The notes beneath the pieces are model-generated. The model saw only the letters and a list, made by a program, of their open reading frames with translations, ran no database searches and was not told the origin of the DNA. The position numbers were made by a program, and so were the translations under genes. From contig CAUJJW010000411.1 of NCBI GenBank assembly GCA_963205105.1, positions 1 to 51,701 of the forward strand: a stretch of 51,701 nt of DNA, written 5' to 3'. The stretch is from Verrucomicrobiota bacterium. Its GTDB lineage: Bacteria > Verrucomicrobiota > Verrucomicrobiia > Limisphaerales > CAIMTB01. Positions 34,452-40,435 of the stretch are shown here, in pieces. Position 1 is the stretch's first letter; each line of letters begins with the position of its first letter.

Positions 34452-34483
34452 GACCCCCGAATGCGGGGACAGGACCAGTCACT

Positions 34484-34600
34484 GTTCATGGGAAGCGCCC
34501 TGTTCGATACCGACCTGCTCACGGGCCATGAACCGGGGATTCCGGGGGGCGAGACGCCCCCCTCTACGGCAGGCGGGACGCCCGCCGCTACGGAGGCGCG
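34484..34600. repeat. Tandem unit 1, containing REP-like copy 6
   Basis: This is a 117-nt unit running GTTCATGGGAAGCGCCCTG, TTCGATACCGACCTGCTCAC, ATGAACCGGGGATTCC, then the two REP hairpins (GGGGGGCGAGACGCCCCCC and GGCGGGACGCCCGCC). It is followed directly by a second unit of the same design. No gene is seen in 34454-34851; spurious ORFs across it are translated repeats. Confidence 0.88.
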
Positions 34601-34721
34601 GTTCATGGAGAGCGCCCTGTTCGATACCGACCTGCTCACGGACTATGAACCGAGGGGAGACTCCGGGGGGCGAGACGCCCCCCTCTACGGCAGGCGGGAC
34701 GCCCGCCGCTACGAAAGCGCG
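34601..34721. repeat. Tandem unit 2, containing REP-like copy 7
   Basis: This 121-nt unit repeats the preceding one with few changes: GTTCATGGAGAGCGCCCTG, TTCGATACCGACCTGCTCAC, GAACCGAGGGGAGACTCC, then the identical hairpin pair ending GCTACGAAAGCGCG. Confidence 0.88.
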
Positions 34722-34765
34722 GTTCATGGAAAGCGCCCTGATGCATCATGACCTGCTCACGGCAC
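34722..34765. repeat. Tandem unit 3, truncated before the hairpins
   Basis: This unit begins GTTCATGGAAAGCGCCCTG and GACCTGCTCACGG like units 1 and 2. It has lost the REP hairpins and runs into an unrelated hairpin repeat. Confidence 0.7.
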
Positions 34766-34782
34766 TTGAACCGAGGAGAGGT

Positions 34783-34842
34783 TCACCACAGGGACACAGA
34801 GGCACGGAGTTCAAGGCGGCATGTGTTGTGACTCTGTGGTGA
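34783..34842. repeat. Hairpin element with TCACCACAG / CTGTGGTGA ends
   Basis: A 9-bp perfect inverted repeat (34783-34791 with 34834-34842) encloses GGACACAGAGGCACGGAG, a sequence type often seen as an interspersed repeat in environmental bacteria. It lies 9 nt beyond the 3' end of the kinase gene, so the transcript could fold it. There is no U-tract, so a terminator role is only possible. Confidence 0.6.
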
Positions 34843-34851
34843 GAATCAGGT

Positions 34852-37800
34852 TCATGGAGCCGGGATGTCAGCGAAGGGAGCGGGCCTGGCGGCGAGGCGT
34901 TCCACAAAGAACCAACGTGCCCAACGATCGTAGAAATCGGTACCGGGATCCTGCGAGGGCGTGAACCGGTCGCGGGCATCGCGCCAGGTCTCAAAGGGAA
35001 TGGTGTGAAGGATGTTGTCATCGTCGAGACGCCGACCGGCGATGGCCTCGGCAAGGCTGGGAAGCCAATCCGGTGATGGCGCCGGCGCGACGACGACTGG
35101 CCAGATTCTCACGGTTTGGTCGGAAGAGGCCGTGGCAAAGCGTCTGCCGTCGGGCGAGAATGCGATGCGCTTGAGCGTGTTGCCGCTTCGCATCCAATTG
35201 CCGATTGGCAAACCCGTTTCAGTGTCCCACAACCGGGCGAAGCCAGCGTCGTCGCCGGTGGCCACCCATCGTCCGTCCGGACTGTACTGGACGTGCCACA
35301 CTCCGCCGGGGTGTCGCATGGTCTCGGAAACCTGGCGGCCAGTCTCGAGGTCCCGGATTCGCGCGGTCCTGTCCGCTGAACCTATCAGGATGCGACGTCC
35401 ATCGGGCGAGAAGACAGCGGCATAGACCGCCTTCTCGGACCTGAATTCCCGTACCACCCGCGCCGTTTCGGTTTCCCAAATGAGAACGGTCTGATCGCCG
35501 GACGCCGTGGCGAGCTGCCGTCCGTCCCGGCTCAGTCGCGTTGCCCAGACCACCGAGCGATGTCGCCCCGAAGCGGGAAGTGGCTTCATGTCCGGGAGTG
35601 ACCAGAAATGGACGTCGCCGTGGACGGTTCCGGAGATTAAGCGCTTCCGGTCCGGCGTGATGACCGATGTGACCAGGGCTGCACCGGCTTTGGAGGTCTC
35701 CAGCACCGACTGGGCGGTTTCGGAATTCAGCAGAACAACCTGTTCCGACGGGGCGCCCACGCCCAGCCAAAGCCCGTCCGGGGAGTACCACATATCGTGG
35801 ATGGGCCCGGCTGTCCGGATCGCCGCCGTGACTGGGGCCCCCGTCTCAGCATCCCAGATGCGAAGCATTCCCCTCTCGGTACTGGTCGCCACGCGCCGTC
35901 CGTCGGGGGAAACGGCGACGCGGGAAACCAGCCCGCCCATGGGGAGTTCATGGCGTGTGGCGCCGTTCTGGGCATCGAGGATGGCTGCCGAGGTATCCCC
36001 GGCCACCACCAGCCAACGCGCATCCGGTGAGAACGCCAGGTCCCACACCACATTGGTCCGCTGAATCACCTGGGGTTCCGATCGGCGCACACGCAGATCC
36101 CAGAATCGCACCCAGCCGTCCACCGATGCGGTGGCCAGTGTGGCGCCGTCCGGCGAAACGATGGCGGCGTTGACCTGGCCGGAGTGCTCGATTCGGTCCG
36201 GCAGGCTCTGGCCGGTTTCGAGATCGAACTGCTGAACCATTCCGTCGGTGGTGGCCACCAGCAGGCGCCGATGGCCATCCAGGAATCGGAAGGCTTCGAC
36301 GCGGGTGACTTCTCCGAAATCGCGCTGAAAGATTGGCTCGCCTCCAACCGCCGGAAGCGCGGTCCCATCCCCAAGCCGAGGCAGGCGATACACCAGGGTT
36401 TGCCCGCCCCAACGGCAGAGCGCCACCAGGCTATCGTCGTCGCTCAACGCCGTGGAATAGATATAGGTCGACCGCGATCCTTCCGGAGGTTGTGCCTCCC
36501 AGACACGTTCTCCCGAAACGATGTCCCACAACCCCAGCTTCCAGGTGGAAGACGTGGAGGGGATCCACGACCGGAAAAGGTACCGGCCATTTCCGCTGAA
36601 TCCCGCCATGCGCACGGTGGGATCCGACAGGGCCGGGCTTTCAATGGGACGGAGTTCGTTGGGATTCCAAAGCTGCGGTGGAGTACTGCTGGAGACGAGC
36701 AGGGCACGGCGACCATCCCGGGACATCTGCCAGCGCAGAATGCCGCGGTTGGTGCTTGGATACTCCCGATCCAGCAGGCCTTCGGCGGTCCACAGGGAGA
36801 TACCCGTTCGGTCGGCGACCAACACCCGTCCGCCCTCGGGTTCCCAGGTCGCCGTGGGCGAGACAAAGATGCGAGGCAGAACCAAGGGCGGACCACCCTC
36901 TCGCCAGTTCCAGACACGGACGCGGTCGTCGGCACACGCGGTGACGAGACGGTGGCCGTCCCTGGAGAATTCGGCGCTGAGAACCGCGTTGGAATGGATG
37001 AGCGGCGCGGTGTAGGGGATCGAAAGGGTCACGTCACCAAGCAACGAAAGCAGCCGTGATGCGGCGATGGGATTGGAGGGGTCGGCCCGGGTGGCTCGGG
37101 CAAACCAAGTCAACGCTGGGATGGTTTTTCCGTCCTCCAGCAGTTGCTCGGCGTCGTTCCATTCACGGACGAACAGGTCGCGGGCGAGGCGCCGGTTGGC
37201 GGCTTCGGTTTCGCTGCGGGCGCGCTGGACGCGGAAACTGAACCAAAGCGAACCGGCGGCGAGGGCGACCAGGGAGATGGCGGCGGTGGTGACGAGGGCG
37301 CTGGTGACCCGATTGCGCCGGATCCATTTCAGGGCGCGTTCCCATGCCGGGACTGGTCGTGCGGCGATGGGTTCGTGGCGGAGGAAGCGATGAAGATCAT
37401 CGGCCAGCGCAGCCGCCGAGACGTAACGGCGTTCGGGCGCCTTTTCCAGGCATTTGAGGACGATCGTGTCGAGATCCTGGGGGATGGCCGGATCCAGCCT
37501 GGAGGGCGGCAACGGTTCGGCGTCGCGGATGCGAACAAGGGTTTCCGGGAGCGATGCCGCCAGGAACGGTGGTCGACCGGTGAGGAGTTCGTAAAGCAAG
37601 GCGCCGACGCCGTAGACGTCGCTTGGCGGCCCGACGCTGCCATGTCGGCCTTCGGCTTGTTCGGGGGACAGGTAATTGGGGGAGCCCAGCATCTCGCCGG
37701 TCAGGGTCAGATCCCCGCTGCCGTCCAGTTTCTTCGCGAGCCCGAAATCGGTGAGCCGGACTTGATCGAAGACGTCCAACAGAACGTTGGAAGGTTTGAC

Positions 37801-38370
37801 GTCGCGGTGCAGCACGCCATGGGAATGGGCGTAGGCGATCGCTTCCGCCACCGTGCGCGCATAACGGGCTGCACGGAGGGGAGGAATGGGACCGGCCCTC
37901 AACACCTCCGCAAGGCTGCGGCCTTCCACGTATTCCATGGCCAGGAACGGTTGTCCGTCGCATTCCCCCACCTCGAACACCGATACGATGTGGGGATGTC
38001 TCAGGGCGGCGGCGGACTGGGCCTCCCGATGGAAGCGACGGATGCTGTCGGGGCTGGAATATCGGCCGAGCAGGAGAAGTTTGACCGCCACGGTGCGATC
38101 GAGGCTGCCCTGGTGGGCGCGGTACACGACACCCATGCCACCGTGGGCGATTTGTTCCTTGAGGGAATAATCCCCCAGTTGGAAGGCACTGAACGGCGCA
38201 GGGGGGGAGCGGTCCGCCGACAGGGGGCCTTCCGCCGACGGCGATGACGGACCGCACGCCAGGCGGGCGACGCAAGTCCAGCAGGCGCTTCCTGGGGCGT
38301 CTGCGGTCAGTGGCGCACCACAACTGCGGCAGGTTCGCCCCTGTTCCCGGTTGGAGTTCGATGTGGGCAC
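34852..38370 (-). CDS. Ser/Thr protein kinase with zinc-ribbon N-terminus, transmembrane helix and WD40 repeats
   Basis: This 1172-aa protein starts at GTG 38370. Residues 14-33 carry a Cys4 zinc-ribbon-like motif (CRSCGAPL ... CWTC). The kinase domain spans about 67-335: glycine loop AHGGMGVVYRA, Lys97 in VAVKLL, catalytic HRDVKPSN at 188-195, DFG at 208-210, and SPEQAEG at 235. All catalytic residues are present. A membrane helix follows at about 352-374 (ALVTTAAISLVALAAGSLWF). About 700 residues of WD40 repeats then follow (FSPDGRRILIGSADRTARIR, FSPDGRRFATASSDQTVRIW), probably a beta-propeller sensor outside the cytoplasm. It is encoded 57 nt after the ECF sigma gene, and such kinases are known genomic partners of ECF factors. 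Promoter D ends only 10 nt before the GTG, so the mRNA may be leaderless. Confidence 0.92.
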   Translation of the reverse strand: MPTSNSNREQGRTCRSCGAPLTADAPGSACWTCVARLACGPSSPSAEGPLSADRSPPAPFSAFQLGDYSLKEQIAHGGMGVVYRAHQGSLDRTVAVKLLLLGRYSSPDSIRRFHREAQSAAALRHPHIVSVFEVGECDGQPFLAMEYVEGRSLAEVLRAGPIPPLRAARYARTVAEAIAYAHSHGVLHRDVKPSNVLLDVFDQVRLTDFGLAKKLDGSGDLTLTGEMLGSPNYLSPEQAEGRHGSVGPPSDVYGVGALLYELLTGRPPFLAASLPETLVRIRDAEPLPPSRLDPAIPQDLDTIVLKCLEKAPERRYVSAAALADDLHRFLRHEPIAARPVPAWERALKWIRRNRVTSALVTTAAISLVALAAGSLWFSFRVQRARSETEAANRRLARDLFVREWNDAEQLLEDGKTIPALTWFARATRADPSNPIAASRLLSLLGDVTLSIPYTAPLIHSNAVLSAEFSRDGHRLVTACADDRVRVWNWREGGPPLVLPRIFVSPTATWEPEGGRVLVADRTGISLWTAEGLLDREYPSTNRGILRWQMSRDGRRALLVSSSTPPQLWNPNELRPIESPALSDPTVRMAGFSGNGRYLFRSWIPSTSSTWKLGLWDIVSGERVWEAQPPEGSRSTYIYSTALSDDDSLVALCRWGGQTLVYRLPRLGDGTALPAVGGEPIFQRDFGEVTRVEAFRFLDGHRRLLVATTDGMVQQFDLETGQSLPDRIEHSGQVNAAIVSPDGATLATASVDGWVRFWDLRVRRSEPQVIQRTNVVWDLAFSPDARWLVVAGDTSAAILDAQNGATRHELPMGGLVSRVAVSPDGRRVATSTERGMLRIWDAETGAPVTAAIRTAGPIHDMWYSPDGLWLGVGAPSEQVVLLNSETAQSVLETSKAGAALVTSVITPDRKRLISGTVHGDVHFWSLPDMKPLPASGRHRSVVWATRLSRDGRQLATASGDQTVLIWETETARVVREFRSEKAVYAAVFSPDGRRILIGSADRTARIRDLETGRQVSETMRHPGGVWHVQYSPDGRWVATGDDAGFARLWDTETGLPIGNWMRSGNTLKRIAFSPDGRRFATASSDQTVRIWPVVVAPAPSPDWLPSLAEAIAGRRLDDDNILHTIPFETWRDARDRFTPSQDPGTDFYDRWARWFFVERLAARPAPFADIPAP

Positions 38371-38380
38371 GCCCGAGGGT

Positions 38381-38408
38381 CTTACCGGATAGGAGGGCGA
38401 AAGTTACG
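38381..38408 (-). promoter_or_regulatory. Conserved ECF-type promoter D (kinase gene)
   Basis: On the minus strand CGTAACT (38408-38402), 14 nt beginning TTCGCC, then CGGTAAG (38387-38381). The -10 block is exact and the -35 keeps GTAAC. It lies in the 57-nt gap between the sigma-factor stop and the kinase GTG, which is only 10 nt beyond the -10. Confidence 0.68.
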
Positions 38409-38427
38409 AGGGAGGCCCCGGGTTGGA

Positions 38428-39240
38428 TCAACGGGTCAGAATGCGAAACAGCCGTTGAAGTTCGTCCTCCACCTCCCCTGGATCGGCCACGGTCTGAATG
38501 ATCTCGTCACGCAGCAGGGCCCGAAAGCGCGCGCGGAGCCGGTGCATGGTGACCTTGACGGCGACGGCGGTCATGTCCAGGGCGGCGGCGATTTCCGCAT
38601 AAGGCGTGCTCGTGTCGTCCCCCCAAAGATTGGGTTCGAGGTGATCAAACAACTCGGCCCTGCCGGTCATCGCCAGTTCCTGACGCAGGCGGTGGAGTGT
38701 TTCAGCAATCAGGGTGGAGGCCCAGCGGCGGTCGAACAGCTCGGCGGGCGAAAGGTCGGTGGAAGGTTCGGAATTGTACCGTTCCTCGGCCGATTGGGCG
38801 TCCCAGGAGATCATGGCGCGTCCACCACCGCGCTTTTGCGTCGAAGCCTTTTCGTGTTCGTTGTGAAGGAAGTTTTCGAGGGAACGCAGGAGGAAGGTGC
38901 GGAACCGCCCGCGTTCGCGGTCGGCGAGTGAGATCTGATTCCGCGCGATGAGCTTTTCGAAAAAGGCCTGAGTCAGGTCCTGGGCATCCTCGGCGGACCG
39001 CCCATGGCGCCGCACGCAGCAGTACAGCGGGTACCAGTAGGTCTGGCACAGCCTCGCGAGTGCAGCCTGAGCTTCCGGCGTGTCCGTGTCGCCAGCCGCC
39101 AGCACGACGCTCCAATGCGTGGTGTTGAACACGGGGGTGACGCCCAGACCCTGGACCTGGCGCAAATTCACCGAATCCTGCTGCACGCTGGCCAGGGTAC
39201 TGGACGCGGCGTTCGGGGGAAGGGGGATTTCCAGTGCCAC
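38428..39240 (-). CDS. ECF RNA polymerase sigma factor, kinase-associated type
   Basis: This 270-aa protein belongs to the sigma-70 ECF family seen in Planctomycetota and Verrucomicrobiota. Region 2 covers residues about 40-105 (FNTTHWSVVLAAGDTDTPEA, then LCQTYWYPLYCCVRRHG and AEDAQDLTQAFFEKLIARN). Region 4 covers about 200-255 (TPYAEIAAALDMTAVAVKVT, then MHRLRARFRALLRDEI, the helix-turn-helix that reads the -35). The 35 residues before FNTTHW are poorly conserved. The GTG at 39240 is the longest start; GTG 39132 would begin right at FNTTHW. There is no anti-sigma gene next to it. Instead the kinase gene follows directly, which in related systems points to control by phosphorylation. It is the natural candidate to read promoters A-D, though its own upstream region lacks that element. 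Confidence 0.88.
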   Translation of the reverse strand: MALEIPLPPNAASSTLASVQQDSVNLRQVQGLGVTPVFNTTHWSVVLAAGDTDTPEAQAALARLCQTYWYPLYCCVRRHGRSAEDAQDLTQAFFEKLIARNQISLADRERGRFRTFLLRSLENFLHNEHEKASTQKRGGGRAMISWDAQSAEERYNSEPSTDLSPAELFDRRWASTLIAETLHRLRQELAMTGRAELFDHLEPNLWGDDTSTPYAEIAAALDMTAVAVKVTMHRLRARFRALLRDEIIQTVADPGEVEDELQRLFRILTR

Positions 39241-39291
39241 GCGTCGCCTGGGATGATTTGGGTGAGTTGCTTATGAAATTCATTTAGAGCG

Positions 39292-39320
39292 TTGACAGTA
39301 AATGTGTCGCTCACTAGAAA
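39292..39320 (+). promoter_or_regulatory. Possible housekeeping promoter for the PEP-CTERM gene
   Basis: TTGACA (39292-39297) is followed after 17 nt by TAGAAA (39315-39320), a full -35 and a 4/6 -10 match to the sigma-70 consensus, in an unusually AT-rich patch. It is 70 nt upstream of the GTG start of the PEP-CTERM protein. It rests on sequence match only. Confidence 0.35.
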
Positions 39321-39389
39321 CGCTGCCGTCTTCCAAAGCTCGCGCTCCGCAGTTTCGAGAGTGAGCGGCAATCCACCCTACTTCACGAC

Positions 39390-40241
39390 GTGAAAAGCGA
39401 ATTCCAAACCCAGACGGGATTCAGGGCTTTACCAACCACCGTTGGCCATCGCCCTCAGGGATCGAAGGTGGTGGGGGTTCTGATGGCTGTGGGCGTCGGC
39501 ATGTCGTCCATGGCGCAGGTTTTCCTGCAGGACTCGCCGGAATCCGATCCCTCCCGTCACTCGGGCCCGCGACTTCATGCGGCGGAGTGGACCTCGTTGG
39601 GGGATGCGGGTTGGACGGTCAGCCCCAGGGAAGACACGGGGGGAGCCTGGAACTGGCTGAAGGAGGCGCGGAGCACGGGGCGGGATTCGTGGGAATGGCT
39701 GACCAGCGGGGATATGCTGACGTTGGGTCGGGCTCCCGAAGAGACGATGGAATCGCTGGGCGACGGGCCGGTGCTCATTCGCTTTCAGGCCACGGATCTG
39801 GCGGATCAAGTCCAGGGCCAGGACTTGTGGCGCTATGATTACCAGCCGGGTGGAATCCCCCTGAAAGCCAACGAGGGATTCACGATTTATTTCGACACGG
39901 CCCTTTACGAGAACCTCCAGCAACCTCCGCCGGTGCCGAACGGCGATTTGGATGCCATCACGATTCAGCCGGATCCCGTGCTCCAGGCGGATGGTTTCTA
40001 TGACGTGCTCGCCTTGGTGGACGATCCTTCGCTTGCGGGTGATTTCTCCGTGAGTTTTGTCTGGAAAGGGTCGGGGGTTCCGGGGGCTCAGGGCTTTGAG
40101 ATTTACAACACCTCCTTTCAGGTCATTGCCTCGGGTGTCACCGTGGCAGTCCCCGAGCCTGCGTGGGCCACGAGCATCATGGCGGTAGGTCTCGGTGTTT
40201 TTTGGGCGGCCGGTACGCTTCGACGGCGAGCCGCCAGGTGA
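39390..40241 (+). CDS. PEP-CTERM sorting-domain protein
   Basis: This 283-aa protein starts at GTG 39390. A hydrophobic stretch near residues 27-43 (VVGVLMAVGVGMSSMAQVF) serves as the signal peptide. The C-terminus is a classic PEP-CTERM tripartite tail: the VPEPAW motif, a membrane helix (TSIMAVGLGVFWAAGTL) and the basic end RRRAAR. Such proteins are cut by an exosortase and exported to the cell surface or extracellular matrix. No exosortase gene is in the window, so it must act in trans. The mid-part is beta-rich (GFTIYFDTALYENLQ, GDFSVSFVWKGSG), with no enzyme motif I know. It reads on the opposite strand from the sigma-factor gene, with 149 nt between the starts. Confidence 0.87.
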   Translation: MKSEFQTQTGFRALPTTVGHRPQGSKVVGVLMAVGVGMSSMAQVFLQDSPESDPSRHSGPRLHAAEWTSLGDAGWTVSPREDTGGAWNWLKEARSTGRDSWEWLTSGDMLTLGRAPEETMESLGDGPVLIRFQATDLADQVQGQDLWRYDYQPGGIPLKANEGFTIYFDTALYENLQQPPPVPNGDLDAITIQPDPVLQADGFYDVLALVDDPSLAGDFSVSFVWKGSGVPGAQGFEIYNTSFQVIASGVTVAVPEPAWATSIMAVGLGVFWAAGTLRRRAAR

Positions 40242-40435
40242 CCCGGGAATCGGATCGAGGATCGAACCCACCGGTTGGTAGGGATGTTCGCAGGGTCCTC
40301 GTCCATTCCAGGGTTGCATCGAATCATGGGCGTACCGATCCCAGGGTCATCGGGGGGAGGCGGTAAGTTCCAGTCGGGGTGGAAGGTTCCGAAGCGAGGT
40401 CTGGCATTCGAAACTGTGGCCATGTTGAGCACCTG

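Noticed and set aside
34338..34751. Open frames giving RRDARRYG / GETPPSTAGGTPAA peptides
   Set aside because: These are translations of the tandem REP-like repeats, and the same peptides come from other repeat copies.
34484..34765. Possible CRISPR array
   Set aside because: The units are about 120 nt, internally palindromic and without variable spacers of 25-40 nt. They are tandem REP-like repeats.
40361..40367. CGGTAAG on the plus strand upstream of the haloperoxidase-like gene
   Set aside because: It matches the -10 block of the conserved promoter, but the position 14 nt upstream has no GGTAACC-like box, so I did not count it as a fifth site.
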